Positions 15,792 through 25,285 of a stretch of DNA of 54,098 bases are shown in pieces. The stretch is from an uncultured Prevotellaceae bacterium (GTDB lineage: Bacteria; Bacteroidota; Bacteroidia; Bacteroidales; Bacteroidaceae). A program made the position numbers and the translations under genes. The DNA is taken from contig ONQT01000017.1 of the NCBI GenBank assembly GCA_900320045.1, positions 1 through 54,098 of the forward strand, in the 5' to 3' direction. The notes under the pieces are model-generated. The model was not told the DNA's origin, searched no databases, and worked only from the letters and a program-made list of their open reading frames with translations. The first letter of the stretch is position 1, and the number at the start of each line of letters is the position of its first letter.

Positions 15792-17114
15792 ATGAAAAGA
15801 ATATTTGGTATCGTCTGTTTAGCACTGGCCGTTCTGACGGCTGGTGCTAAAAAGGTAAAAGAACAACCGCAGCAGTGGCCCGACGGCACGGTGATAGACA
15901 GTTGGTTCCAGCAGACTCAGAAGGTGGATGTCAGCACCCTGGGCAAACAGTATGTGCTGACAGACTATGGCGTGATGGCTGGATGGCCTCGGGTGCAGAC
16001 CAAGGAGATACAGGCCGTCATCGACCGCTGTGCCCAGGAGGGTGGGGGTGTCATTGTCGTTCCGACAGGCACTTTCCTCAGCGGAGCGCTGTTCTTCCGG
16101 CAGGGCACCCATCTGCATCTCCAGGAGGGGGCTGTGCTGAAGGGTAGCGACCGCATTATAGACTATCCGCTGCTGCAGACCCGCTTCGAGGGGGAGACGT
16201 GCAAGTTTTTCTCGGCATTCATCAATGCCGACGGGCTGGATGGATTCACCATCAGCGGAACGGGTACCATTGACGGCAACGGACTGCAGTACTGGCAGGA
16301 GTTCTGGATTCGTAGAAGCTGGAATCCGCAATGTACCAACAAGGATGCCCAGCGCCCCCGACTGACCTATGTGTCGAACTGTAAGAACGTCACCATTCAG
16401 GATGTACACCTCATCAACTCGGCGGTATGGACGAACCATGTCTACAGGAGTGACCATGTGCGCTACCTTGACTGTTACATCTATGCGCCGACGGAAAATA
16501 TCTGGCCCGAAAATCCCAAACGAGGAGCACCGTCGAGCGATGCCATTGATATTGATGTTTGCCACGACGTGCTCATCGATGGCTGCTTCATGCATGTCAA
16601 CGACGATGCCGTTGTCATCAAGGGTGGCAAGGGTACTTGGGCCGATAAGGATGAAACCAACGGACCTACGGAGCGTGTCATCATTCAGAACTGCCGTTAC
16701 GGCAAGGTACACGGCTGTCTGACGCTTGGATCGGAATCGCTGCACGACCGCAACATCATTCTGCGCAACTGTCAGGTTGACCAGGCCAGCCGCGTCTTGT
16801 GGCTGAAGATGCGTCCCGACACGCCGCAGCATTACGAATATGTATTGGTGGAAGGCATCAAGGGTCATTGCGGCTCATTCCTTTTTATCCATCCCTGGAC
16901 GCAGTTCTTCAAGCCCGGCGACCGCAAGGACATGCCGCTCAGCCGTTGCAACAACATCGTGATGCGCAACAACCAGGTTGAGGCTAAGACCATGTTCGAC
17001 GTGAAGACAAGTGATAAGTATGAACTGATAGACTTCACGGTCGATGGCTCTCCCATTGACTTCTCCCGGTTCTCGAAGGCTACCAAGGAAACAGCACCGA
17101 AAGTTTATCTATGA
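15792..17114 (+). CDS. Glycoside hydrolase family 28 (polygalacturonase-like)
   Basis: From ATG 15792 the protein has 440 residues with a signal peptide (IFGIVCLALAVLTAGA); an ATG four codons upstream overlaps the previous gene. The right-handed beta-helix shows GTGTIDGNGLQYW, SSDAIDIDVCHDVLIDGC, NDDAVVIKGG (the catalytic aspartates), VHGCLTLGSE and LWLKMRPD. The usual G-H-G triplet appears as HGC. It likely hydrolyses galacturonic-acid linkages in pectin or rhamnogalacturonan in the periplasm. It overlaps the mutarotase gene by four bases (ATGA). Confidence 0.9.
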   Translation: MKRIFGIVCLALAVLTAGAKKVKEQPQQWPDGTVIDSWFQQTQKVDVSTLGKQYVLTDYGVMAGWPRVQTKEIQAVIDRCAQEGGGVIVVPTGTFLSGALFFRQGTHLHLQEGAVLKGSDRIIDYPLLQTRFEGETCKFFSAFINADGLDGFTISGTGTIDGNGLQYWQEFWIRRSWNPQCTNKDAQRPRLTYVSNCKNVTIQDVHLINSAVWTNHVYRSDHVRYLDCYIYAPTENIWPENPKRGAPSSDAIDIDVCHDVLIDGCFMHVNDDAVVIKGGKGTWADKDETNGPTERVIIQNCRYGKVHGCLTLGSESLHDRNIILRNCQVDQASRVLWLKMRPDTPQHYEYVLVEGIKGHCGSFLFIHPWTQFFKPGDRKDMPLSRCNNIVMRNNQVEAKTMFDVKTSDKYELIDFTVDGSPIDFSRFSKATKETAPKVYL

Positions 17115-17428
17115 CCCGTTTCGCTTTTAAGATGCAGCTCAAGGCGGGCTGCGAGGAAGAATACCAACGCCGCCATCGGACTATCTGGCCCGAGCTGGTG
17201 CAGATGATTAAGCGCCAAGGTGTCTCTAACTACAGTATCTATTGGGATCGAGACACCAATATACTCTTTGGCTATCAAGAGTGTGCCGGTGAATCCAGCT
17301 CGCAAGATACTACAGACGTCGACCCCGTCACCCAACGTTGGTGGGACATGATGGCTGACATCATGGAGACCAATGCCGACCACTCGCCGGTCACCATAAC
17401 CCTAAAAGAAGTGTTCCATCTCGATTGA
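17111..17428 (+). CDS. rhaM: L-rhamnose mutarotase
   Basis: The 105-residue cytoplasmic enzyme interconverts alpha- and beta-L-rhamnose and feeds rhamnose catabolism. It matches the RhaM/DUF718 dimeric ferredoxin fold: FKMQLKAGCEEEYQRRHRTIWPELV, NYSIYWDRDTNILFGYQE and QRWWDMMADIM with the paired tryptophans. Its ATGA overlap with GH28 implies translational coupling and supports rhamnogalacturonan as the target of the PUL. The stop codon lies in the loop of the terminator. Confidence 0.92.
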   Translation: MTRFAFKMQLKAGCEEEYQRRHRTIWPELVQMIKRQGVSNYSIYWDRDTNILFGYQECAGESSSQDTTDVDPVTQRWWDMMADIMETNADHSPVTITLKEVFHLD

Positions 17429-17450
17429 GGTGGAACACTTCTTTTAGGGT
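17399..17450. terminator. Bidirectional terminator between rhaM and the HTCS gene
   Basis: A perfect 20-bp stem (17399-17418 with 17431-17450) surrounds a 12-base loop that contains the rhaM stop codon. The arms carry A-rich and T-rich flanks on both strands. The HTCS stop codon is two bases beyond the stem. Confidence 0.88.
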
Positions 17451-17451
17451 G

Positions 17452-20400
17452 TTATTCTTTTGCTCCCTGTTCTTCCGCCGTATCCTTCTCTGAAGGCATC
17501 TTGCCCTTGCGGAACTGGCTGGCGGTGACACCGAAATACTCCTTGAAACAACGGCTGAAGTAGTTGGGGTCGTCGAAGCCTGTCTGGTAGGCTACCTCGG
17601 AGATGCTGAACGTGGGGTCTTTCAGCAGTTCAGCAGCACGAGTGAAGCGCATCTTGCGGATGTATTCGTGGGGCGGCATGCCGGTTACCTGCTTGACTTT
17701 CTTGAAGAATGTGGTGCGGCCCATCTTCATGCTGTTGGCAAAGTCGATGGCCTGCATGTTGGAGTCTTGCAAATGATTGTATACCCAGTTCTCGAAACGC
17801 TCGAGGAACTTCTTGTCAGCATCCTCGACAATGATGTCGGCAAGTGGTGTGCTGCCCACCACTTCCTTGGCGTACTTCACCTTCAGACGGTCGCGCTGGC
17901 CTATCAGCGTACTGCACTTGGCCACCAGTACCTTGGCATTGAAGGGCTTGAAGAGGTAGTCGTCGGCACCGTACTCTGTGCCGCGCAACTGTTTCTCCTC
18001 GTCGCTGATGGCGGTGAGCAGGATAATAGGCAGGTCGCTGAGCTCTTGGTCCTGACGTATCTTCTTGGTCAGTTCGAAGCCGTTCATGCCAGGCATGCGG
18101 ACGTCGCTGATGAGCAGGTCAGGACGGTTGGCCTGAATGCGCTTCAGTGCCTCCTCGCCATCGGAGGCGGTACTAACCACAAAATAACGGCCCAGTTCGG
18201 TGGAAATGAAGCTGCGCATGTCATCGTCATCATCAACAACGAGCACGCGGCGGTCGTTGAGCGGAGGAGTGCTGAGTTCCTTATAAGTAATGGATGGTGA
18301 GGACTGGGTATTGGCCGGCTGTGCGTTGAGAAGTTCGTTGTCGTCGGCTACGAGGAAGTCGTCAACGTTATAGACACCTTTGTCGGTGGGCAACGCGATG
18401 GTGAAGATGCTGCCGCCCCCTTCATTCTCACGGAAGCTGATGGCACCATGATGGACGCGCACTAGTTCGCTGACCATGTGAAGACCGATACCTATACTCT
18501 CGCGACTGAAGGCACTCTGGTCGAAACGTGTAAAGAGGCTCGACTGCTTGTCCTTGGCGATGCCGATACCCGTGTCGATGACGGAGAACTCGAGATGCTG
18601 GCCGTCATCGCTCAGTTTCACATTCATGGTGATGTCACGCTTGTGTGGTGTGTATTTGAAAGCATTCGACAGCAGGTTGTAGGCCATCTTGTCTACATAG
18701 TTGCGGTCAACGAATAGATGATATTCACGTGCAAAGGTGGTGAACTGGTAGTTGATACGGTGGTTCTCAGCGGTCTCGTTGAATGTGAGGAAGATGCTGC
18801 GCAGGAAGTCGACAATGTCGGTGTCTTCTAACTGTAGCTTCAACTTCTGGTTCTGTATCTTGCGGAACTCCAGCAGTTCGTTGACCAGTCGCAGCAGTCG
18901 GTCGGTGCTCTTCTGCATGGAACTGATGGGTTGGCGAAGAGTTCCAGGAATGTCGCCCTGTTGGACCATACGGTCCATGGCACCGCGGATAATGGTCAGC
19001 GGGGTGCGAAACTCGTGAGAGATATTGGTAAAGAAACGCAGCTTGAATTCTGTGAGTTGATTTTCAACCTTGATCTTGTTGCGCAGCTCCTGGGTATGGA
19101 GCCACTGACGCCAGATAGCCCAGCTAATAGCACCAAGGAAGAATATGTAGAAGAGCCATGCCCACCATGTGTTCCACCAGGGCTGGCGGACGACGATGCT
19201 GAGGGTGATTTGCTGGTCGTTGGGCATTCCATATATATTATAGGAACGCACGTGAAGCTTATAGTCTCCAGGTCGGAGATTCTTGTAGGAAGCAAAGTTC
19301 AGGGCCGAAGGCTCGCTCCAGTATTTGTCATAACCCTCCAGCATGTAGGAGTATTTGACCAGACGGGTGCTGATGTACTCGAAGGATGAGAAATAGAATG
19401 TCAGCGAGTTCTGGTCGTGGTCAAGCTTCAGTTCTTGCAGCTGGTTGACGGCCTGTTGCGTGGGAGCCTCGTCGCCCATGCTGCGCAGGGCGACACCGTT
19501 GATGTGAATATCGGTGAGGGTCAGTGAGTAGGTGGACGGACGGGGCTTGATGTTCTTAGGATTGAACACCTGCATGCCGTAGAGGGTACCCCATGCCAAC
19601 CGACCATCGGACAGACGGGCGACGCAGCCCTCAGTGTACATCATGCCTTGAGGCTTGGGAGAGAGAAAGTAGACGTTGAAGCGCTGCTCTTGCTCATTGA
19701 AACGGGCCAGACCATAACTGGTGCCGACCCAGAGGCTTCCGTCCTGATCTTCGATGATGGATTCGATGGTGTTGTTGGGCAATCCGGCATTGGTGTTGTA
19801 GCGTTGCAATAAATGCCCCTGTTCGTCGAAGCAGGCAAGTCCGTAACCAGTAGTGCCAGCCCAGATGCGATGATGGGAATCCTCGTAGAGACAGTGGACT
19901 TCGTCGGAGTTGGCATCGTTGCCACTGACGTTGATATACTGATAGGCCGTATCGTTCTTGATGAGTTGGTCGGGCAGGAAGCGGTAGACGCCTCGGTTGC
20001 TGCACAGCCAGATATAGCCTCGGCGGTCCTGTATCATGCTGCGGGGCTGGGAAATGGTGTGCTGTCCCATGAAGAAAGTGCGACGCAGGTTTGCTGAACC
20101 CTCCTTGTCGGTGGTGACCAGTTCTATGCCGCCATCGAAGATGCTAATCCATACACGTCCCTTGCTGTCGCAAAGGATGTCGCTGATCTTTCCCTTGACG
20201 GCAGGTCTGACGGGTTTGCCGTTGATGAAGACACCGCGGTTGCGGGTACCGGCCCAGAGCCGGCCCTGATGGTCGGTGGATATGGCAACAACATCATCGT
20301 TGTAGGGATTCTCCTTGGTGGCATTCTCCAATCGGTTGTCTGTCACCCACAAGGCATTCTGGCGATTGCCCACGAAAATCTTGTCGCCGGCAGGCTGGAT

Positions 20401-21696
20401 GAGTCGAACGGTATTGCTATGGCCTAAGTCGCTTGGCGTGGTAAAGTAGCGGATGTCTATCTGCTGCCGCTGCTCGCCCAGATAGCACACACCGAAGTTC
20501 TCCTGACATATCCAAAGACGGCCACTATGGTCTTCAAAGATGTTCTGCAGGTAGTCGGTGGCTATAAGACTGACCGGCTGGTCATTCTGAGTAAGGTGCT
20601 GCATGCTGCTGGTCTTAGTGTCATAGACAAAGAGACCATTGCCGTAGGTGCTAATCCAGATGCGGTCGTTGCAGTCGTAGACAAACCGGAAGCGGCCACC
20701 GGCATTTTGCAGCGTCAACTCCTTATTATATATATGAGAAAGCTGATAGGTTTTCTTCGGTGTGATGTACCAAAATTGATAGCCATCATGGTCGAATACA
20801 ACCTTATTTCCTCGGTTGTCGACCACTACCTGAGCATCGTCGACATGAATTTTGGGGTGTGGTGTCAGGGTGCGACGGCTGATGTCATAGCAGTAAGTTG
20901 TACCCTCGGTGCAGAGAATCAATTGGTTGTTCTCCAAAGCTACGCGCTTGACCTTATGGGGTAGGGGGTTGGCAGGACTGAAGACACCCATACTGCCACT
21001 GGGATGAGTGCGGTAGACATCTCCAATCTCGGAAACGAAACAAATGCTGCCGTCGGGCATCTGTTGGGCACAAACGATAGCCTTCTGACGAATGGCAACA
21101 TGCGTCTTTCCTTGCTGGATACGTACCAGTCCTTGATCGGTACCTACCCAGGCGCGGCCATTGGTTTCCTGTGAGACGAAGTTGACGTGGTTGCTGGGGA
21201 GCTTGTTGTCCTGCTGCTGGTAGACGGTGGCCTGAAAGGTGCCATTCTGCTGTGTCACATGGCAGCAACCATGCTGTTTGTCGTACAACCACAGGTTATG
21301 TTCGTCAATGATGACACTACGTTGGTACGGCCCGTTGCCTGCTTCCTGTCCGCTCCAATCAACGAATGTTTCCAACTCTGTATCGTAGCAGCTGTAGAGG
21401 TCGCCTCGCAGCCGAATCCACAAATATCGACTACCCCATCGGCTGATGGTCAGTACGGCTTCGTTGGGAAGCAGGTCTGGCTGCTGGCGCGTCTGTATTT
21501 TTTTGTATTGATAACCGTCGTAGCGGTAAAGACCACTGCCTGTTCCCATCCAGATAAAACCGCGCTTGTCCTGGGTGACGCAGCGTATCTGGTAGGAGTT
21601 CATCACGTTGTCGATAGGCAACTGAAAGGATATAAATTGGGCATTAGCACACAGCATGACAGCCCAAAATAACAATGTTGTTAGCTTTCGTCTCAT
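17452..21696 (-). CDS. Hybrid two-component system sensor/regulator (HTCS)
   Basis: The 1414-residue one-protein regulator probably controls the neighbouring PUL. It has a signal peptide, about 14 Reg_prop beta-propeller blades (repeats such as DKRGFIWMGTGSGLYRYDG, to about residue 760), a Y_Y_Y domain (about 765-840), one membrane span (WWAWLFYIFFLGAISWAIW), a HisKA phosphoacceptor (NISHEFRTPLTI), a HATPase domain (VIDTGIGIAKDK), a receiver (VLVVDDDDDMRSF, phosphosite Asp in ISDVRMPG) and a C-terminal AraC helix-turn-helix (FSISEVAYQTGFDDPNYFSRCFKEY). It likely binds an oligosaccharide in the periplasm. All key residues are present. Confidence 0.96.
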   Translation of the reverse strand: MRRKLTTLLFWAVMLCANAQFISFQLPIDNVMNSYQIRCVTQDKRGFIWMGTGSGLYRYDGYQYKKIQTRQQPDLLPNEAVLTISRWGSRYLWIRLRGDLYSCYDTELETFVDWSGQEAGNGPYQRSVIIDEHNLWLYDKQHGCCHVTQQNGTFQATVYQQQDNKLPSNHVNFVSQETNGRAWVGTDQGLVRIQQGKTHVAIRQKAIVCAQQMPDGSICFVSEIGDVYRTHPSGSMGVFSPANPLPHKVKRVALENNQLILCTEGTTYCYDISRRTLTPHPKIHVDDAQVVVDNRGNKVVFDHDGYQFWYITPKKTYQLSHIYNKELTLQNAGGRFRFVYDCNDRIWISTYGNGLFVYDTKTSSMQHLTQNDQPVSLIATDYLQNIFEDHSGRLWICQENFGVCYLGEQRQQIDIRYFTTPSDLGHSNTVRLIQPAGDKIFVGNRQNALWVTDNRLENATKENPYNDDVVAISTDHQGRLWAGTRNRGVFINGKPVRPAVKGKISDILCDSKGRVWISIFDGGIELVTTDKEGSANLRRTFFMGQHTISQPRSMIQDRRGYIWLCSNRGVYRFLPDQLIKNDTAYQYINVSGNDANSDEVHCLYEDSHHRIWAGTTGYGLACFDEQGHLLQRYNTNAGLPNNTIESIIEDQDGSLWVGTSYGLARFNEQEQRFNVYFLSPKPQGMMYTEGCVARLSDGRLAWGTLYGMQVFNPKNIKPRPSTYSLTLTDIHINGVALRSMGDEAPTQQAVNQLQELKLDHDQNSLTFYFSSFEYISTRLVKYSYMLEGYDKYWSEPSALNFASYKNLRPGDYKLHVRSYNIYGMPNDQQITLSIVVRQPWWNTWWAWLFYIFFLGAISWAIWRQWLHTQELRNKIKVENQLTEFKLRFFTNISHEFRTPLTIIRGAMDRMVQQGDIPGTLRQPISSMQKSTDRLLRLVNELLEFRKIQNQKLKLQLEDTDIVDFLRSIFLTFNETAENHRINYQFTTFAREYHLFVDRNYVDKMAYNLLSNAFKYTPHKRDITMNVKLSDDGQHLEFSVIDTGIGIAKDKQSSLFTRFDQSAFSRESIGIGLHMVSELVRVHHGAISFRENEGGGSIFTIALPTDKGVYNVDDFLVADDNELLNAQPANTQSSPSITYKELSTPPLNDRRVLVVDDDDDMRSFISTELGRYFVVSTASDGEEALKRIQANRPDLLISDVRMPGMNGFELTKKIRQDQELSDLPIILLTAISDEEKQLRGTEYGADDYLFKPFNAKVLVAKCSTLIGQRDRLKVKYAKEVVGSTPLADIIVEDADKKFLERFENWVYNHLQDSNMQAIDFANSMKMGRTTFFKKVKQVTGMPPHEYIRKMRFTRAAELLKDPTFSISEVAYQTGFDDPNYFSRCFKEYFGVTASQFRKGKMPSEKDTAEEQGAKE

Positions 21697-21720
21697 GGTT
21701 AGTAGCCATTAGTTTCTGTG

Positions 21721-21751
21721 CAAATGTACGGATAATAATTGATATTTGCAA
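21721..21751 (-). promoter_or_regulatory. Promoter of the HTCS gene
   Basis: TACATTTG (21721-21728) and TTG (21749-21751) on the minus strand, 20 bp apart, about 25 bp before the HTCS start. Confidence 0.75.
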
Positions 21752-21803
21752 GCAAAGAGGCAAAAAAGTTGAATAAAAGTAAAGTTAATGGTACTAATGT
21801 ACA

Positions 21804-21833
21804 TTTGTACAGAGGTAAAAGTCTGTACCTTTG
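21804..21833 (+). promoter_or_regulatory. Orphan promoter in the 21.8-22.1 kb gap
   Basis: TTTG (21804-21807) and TACCTTTG (21826-21833), 18 bp apart, point rightwards into about 340 bp without a gene. The downstream stretch contains four TTAGTAAAT-like units (21900, 21917, 21938, 21961). A weaker minus-7-like CACCTTTG at 22094-22101 is nearer the next gene. The gap may therefore hold a small RNA or a long leader. Confidence 0.4.
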
Positions 21834-22172
21834 CCAACAGAAAATACAGCGGTATCCTATGAATTCATACGTGAGTATATAATAGTGAATAGTTTTTTGT
21901 TAGTAAATAAGCGTTATTAGTAAATGATTAGTTTTAGTTAGTAAATTAGCATAATGAGAATTAGTAATTAGTTGAAATAGGTGTTGGCTTTTAAGGTAAA
22001 TAAGATTGTTGGAAGGTAACGGTTAAAGATGTAGAGTTGAACGGAAATGCAGGGATGCGAATATAAATAAAGAAACGAGGCAGTAAAATTTTGCACCTTT
22101 GCAGTCGAGAAAGAAAATGAAAACAAACAATGATTATATAAACAACATTTAGCAACTTAAAACAAAACAAGT

Positions 22173-23354
22173 ATGAAGAAGTTTTTTACATTTATCGCAA
22201 TGGCACTCGTCACCATGGGTGCAAGTGCACAGACTACAGTATGGGAGTACGACTATGCCAAGTTGGCTACTGATCATGTAACGTATCAGGGCAAGATTGA
22301 TGTAGTCAGAATCACTGAAACAAAGTATAAGGCATGTGGTGCGGATGTTTATCCTTTTACTTGTGGTGAGGTGGTTGCAGCAAGTGATGTGATGATTAGC
22401 CGTGGTGATGGTATGCTGCGTTACAGCGATGTACGCAACCTGGGATTGTTTAACAACAACAAAAACTATTATGGCATCAAGAACGTCAAGGCTGGCGATG
22501 TTATCGAGGTTGCTTACAATGGTGGCGGTAATGCTGATGCGATGAAGGCCGTTCCTGCCATGACTGACCTTGACAATGTAACTGTTGGTGCTGAGACAAG
22601 TACCTTTACACACACTTTCACTTACAATGAAGGTACGCGCACATTGGATTACACCGTTTATACGCTGACAGTCACTGCTGACGGTATTGCCGGATTTGCT
22701 CTGCAGGCCGCTTATATCGGTAAGATTACGCTGAAGCGCACTCCCGCTACTTCTGGAAGTTTGATCTGTGATTCTAAAAGTGCTAATGCTACCATTCCTA
22801 CTAGTGGTACTGATTGTAAGTCTATCAGCTTTGGCTCATCGGAGACGGCTACGTTCACTGTAGCTGCTGATGAGGATGCTTTTCGTGCTGCTAATGTGTC
22901 TTCTGCTAATATGGGTGCACGTGGGGTGAATATCGATGGAACCGATCATGACCCCATCTATTTCCTCAGTGTTAGCGGAACAACAAGCCACAAGTTCAAT
23001 ATTACCAAGTCTGCTAATGTGACAAAGGTAACCATGTATGCTCGTAAGAATGATGGTGATGCTACGAAGACAGTGACTATCCGTAAGGACAATGTCGAGG
23101 GTGATGTCATCCTTGTTGCCAATGGCTTTGGCGGCGAGTTGGCAAGTGCCGACGTGACAGATGTTACTACACTTTATGTTCCTGCTGGTTCCTATATCGT
23201 ATTCAAGGTGGACTATAGCATCGGAACTGCTATTCAGGCTGTGAAGACGCAAAAGATTAACGACGGCGTGATGTACAACCTGGCTGGCCAGAAGGTTGGG
23301 AAAGACTATAAAGGCGTTGTTATCGTGAACGGCAAGAAGGTCATGATGAAGTAA
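22173..23354 (+). CDS. Secreted protein with type-IX-like tail, function unknown
   Basis: A 393-residue exported protein (signal peptide ending GASAQ). I do not recognise the main domains; the sequence is beta-rich with many Thr, Asn and Asp residues, and may contain two jelly-roll-like units (about 25-190 and 200-350). The final 30 residues (VMYNLAGQKV, then YKGVVIVNGKKVMMK) resemble the tail of the 4.1-kb secreted protein, suggesting the same export or anchoring route. It stands alone with an AT-rich leader. Confidence 0.7.
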   Translation: MKKFFTFIAMALVTMGASAQTTVWEYDYAKLATDHVTYQGKIDVVRITETKYKACGADVYPFTCGEVVAASDVMISRGDGMLRYSDVRNLGLFNNNKNYYGIKNVKAGDVIEVAYNGGGNADAMKAVPAMTDLDNVTVGAETSTFTHTFTYNEGTRTLDYTVYTLTVTADGIAGFALQAAYIGKITLKRTPATSGSLICDSKSANATIPTSGTDCKSISFGSSETATFTVAADEDAFRAANVSSANMGARGVNIDGTDHDPIYFLSVSGTTSHKFNITKSANVTKVTMYARKNDGDATKTVTIRKDNVEGDVILVANGFGGELASADVTDVTTLYVPAGSYIVFKVDYSIGTAIQAVKTQKINDGVMYNLAGQKVGKDYKGVVIVNGKKVMMK

Positions 23355-23389
23355 TACAGATATAATAAATAGTAGTTCATGAAAAGGGT

Positions 23390-23419
23390 GGGAAGTCGCT
23401 ATCGAAAGATAGGCTTCCC
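23390..23419. terminator. Terminator hairpin between convergent genes
   Basis: GGGAAG…CTATC-GAAA-GATAG…CTTCCC forms an imperfect stem with a GAAA tetraloop between the secreted protein gene and the convergent S41 protease gene. Confidence 0.6.
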
Positions 23420-23432
23420 GCTCTTTAATAGT

Positions 23433-24479
23433 TTACTGACCGAGGATCTGGCAGGCCTTTTCTATTATGTCGTCCATGTTATGCTGGCGCGACGCTTCCG
23501 TCAGGTCTACCTTGACATCTGGATCTATGCCGAATTCCGTGTGACGTCCGTTCTTGTCATAGATGGGACAAGCAGAATAGCGGACGTTCCAACCATTGGG
23601 AAGGCTGCTGTTCATGGGCATTCCGCTGCCGCCGCCAGTGTGGTCGCCAACAATGGTGACGTTGGGCAAGGCTCGCATGATGACGGCAAAATAGTTGGCC
23701 GCACTATATACGCTGCGGTTGGTTAGCAGACAGACTTTCTTGTGCCACCGCATGCCGTTGGAGGGTTCCAAATATTGGGCTTCCTTGCTTGAGAAATCGT
23801 TGTGTCCCGGTCCCGTCTTGTGCTGCATGTAGCTTACAAGTGTCTTCTCCTGCACAAAGCGCCCCGCCAGTCGTTCCGCCATGGTCAGGTCGCCGCCGCC
23901 GTTGTTGCGGATATCGATGATAAGTCCGCGGCACAGAGCCAGATAGGATAGAATCTCGTTGAGGTTGCCTTCGCCAATGGGACTCTCGAAAGTCGCACAG
24001 CGAATGTAGCCGATATTGTTGTCCAGTACCCGATAGGATAGTGAACTGGCTATCATATAGTCCGTACCCATATAGTGACGATACAGGGTGTCGCTGAAGT
24101 TCTTGGGGTAGGCCTCCTGCCAAGTCCAGTAGCGTCCGTAGTCTCTGGCACTGCTCAGGTTGACGTGGCCGTCGCGCAACTCGCTGAGCATATCGCAGCA
24201 CACTTCGAAGAGTTGGCTGGTCTTCATGTTGTTGTCTACGCGTACCTTATATTTATGATAGACGGCGTTCCAATCCAGTCCGTACTCCTGCTGTTTGTAG
24301 TCGAAGAAGCAATAGTGCTCGTCGATAATCTTCCACAATGCCTCGAAGTTCCCCGTCGGTGTGTCTTCATACTCATCGGCATCGACGCAGGAGACAGGAA
24401 CAAGGGTAATAGCAGCTAAAGTGACTATAGTTGCTATGGATTTGATCGTAGCGGTCAGATGTGGAATACTTTTTTTCAT
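23433..24479 (-). CDS. S41 family peptidase lipoprotein
   Basis: From ATG 24479 (MKKSIPHLTATIKS) the protein has 348 residues; an open extension of 57 residues upstream lies within the previous gene and is rejected. The lipobox is VPVSCVDAD. The tail-specific protease domain shows LRDGHVNL, IDIRNNGGGDLTMA and the catalytic serine region NRSVYSAANYFAV, then GDHTGGGSGMP. A PDZ domain seems very short or missing, as in the tricorn-like S41 group. It overlaps the DUF3316 gene by four bases (ATGA), so the two are coupled. The substrate is unknown. Confidence 0.85.
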   Translation of the reverse strand: MKKSIPHLTATIKSIATIVTLAAITLVPVSCVDADEYEDTPTGNFEALWKIIDEHYCFFDYKQQEYGLDWNAVYHKYKVRVDNNMKTSQLFEVCCDMLSELRDGHVNLSSARDYGRYWTWQEAYPKNFSDTLYRHYMGTDYMIASSLSYRVLDNNIGYIRCATFESPIGEGNLNEILSYLALCRGLIIDIRNNGGGDLTMAERLAGRFVQEKTLVSYMQHKTGPGHNDFSSKEAQYLEPSNGMRWHKKVCLLTNRSVYSAANYFAVIMRALPNVTIVGDHTGGGSGMPMNSSLPNGWNVRYSACPIYDKNGRHTEFGIDPDVKVDLTEASRQHNMDDIIEKACQILGQ

Positions 24480-25285
24480 AGGCCGTGGGGAACGATGCTG
24501 AAGCGTTTGGTAAAACCAATGAGGAATCGGTGTGTCCAGATGTGTTGTCGCAGGTTGTTGACCTTCGACTGCTGAATATTGCCTAAGTAGCCGATGCGTA
24601 GGGTGACGGTGCTTGACAACTGGCCGTCCAGCGTCAGCAGGTTGCGCCATTCAGGGGCAGAAACGAAGGTGGTCGGTACGATGTTGTGGTCGTAGTTGCC
24701 ACGATTGAAAATCTCGTAGTACGACTGCCCGTAGTTTGGTGAGAACTGGATGCCCACGAGTGGCAGGTTCAGTTCGTAGCGCGCCAGGAACGGTTTGTTG
24801 AACAGTGTGAAGCGATAACTGGCCACACCGGTGGGCATCATGTTCAGGTGAGCCCTAGCCTGAGCGGGGTTGTTACCATTGGATGTGTTGTAGATGAAGC
24901 CTAACGACACATTCGCCACGCCACCAGCCTGTAAGCTAAGGGCTCCGTCCAGCAGTTGCCAGCGATAGAGCTTGCCCCAGTAGAAATTGTAGGCTCCCTC
25001 CAGTTCATGCTTGTCCTTGCTGCGGTCCTTCACAGTTGAGAGGTTGGCCTCATGTTCCATCAGTGTGGACCAATGGCGTCCGGAGCGCTGTCGCTCGATG
25101 GTGGACAGAAAGCTAAAACCCAGTCCGGTGAAATGCTCGTTGGAGAGATAGGTGTCCAGCACGTTCGTACCGCCGATACCCACCATGGTACTGCGGGTGA
25201 TGACCTTCAGCGAGTCGTTCTGTTGTGCCAATAGCGCAACAAACGGAACAAACAGCAGGATGGCAAGCAGCTTATTCTTCCTCAT
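24476..25285 (-). CDS. DUF3316-like outer-membrane protein
   Basis: A 269-residue exported protein (signal peptide to LLAQQ). The alternating beta pattern, aromatic ends and blocks such as STMVGIGGTNVLDTYLS, YSF-like strands and HIWTHRFLIGFTKRFSI suggest a small outer-membrane beta barrel. It resembles DUF3316 proteins. It overlaps the topoisomerase gene by 14 bp upstream and the S41 peptidase gene by 4 bp downstream, so all three may be one transcript. Function unknown. Confidence 0.6.
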   Translation of the reverse strand: MRKNKLLAILLFVPFVALLAQQNDSLKVITRSTMVGIGGTNVLDTYLSNEHFTGLGFSFLSTIERQRSGRHWSTLMEHEANLSTVKDRSKDKHELEGAYNFYWGKLYRWQLLDGALSLQAGGVANVSLGFIYNTSNGNNPAQARAHLNMMPTGVASYRFTLFNKPFLARYELNLPLVGIQFSPNYGQSYYEIFNRGNYDHNIVPTTFVSAPEWRNLLTLDGQLSSTVTLRIGYLGNIQQSKVNNLRQHIWTHRFLIGFTKRFSIVPHGL

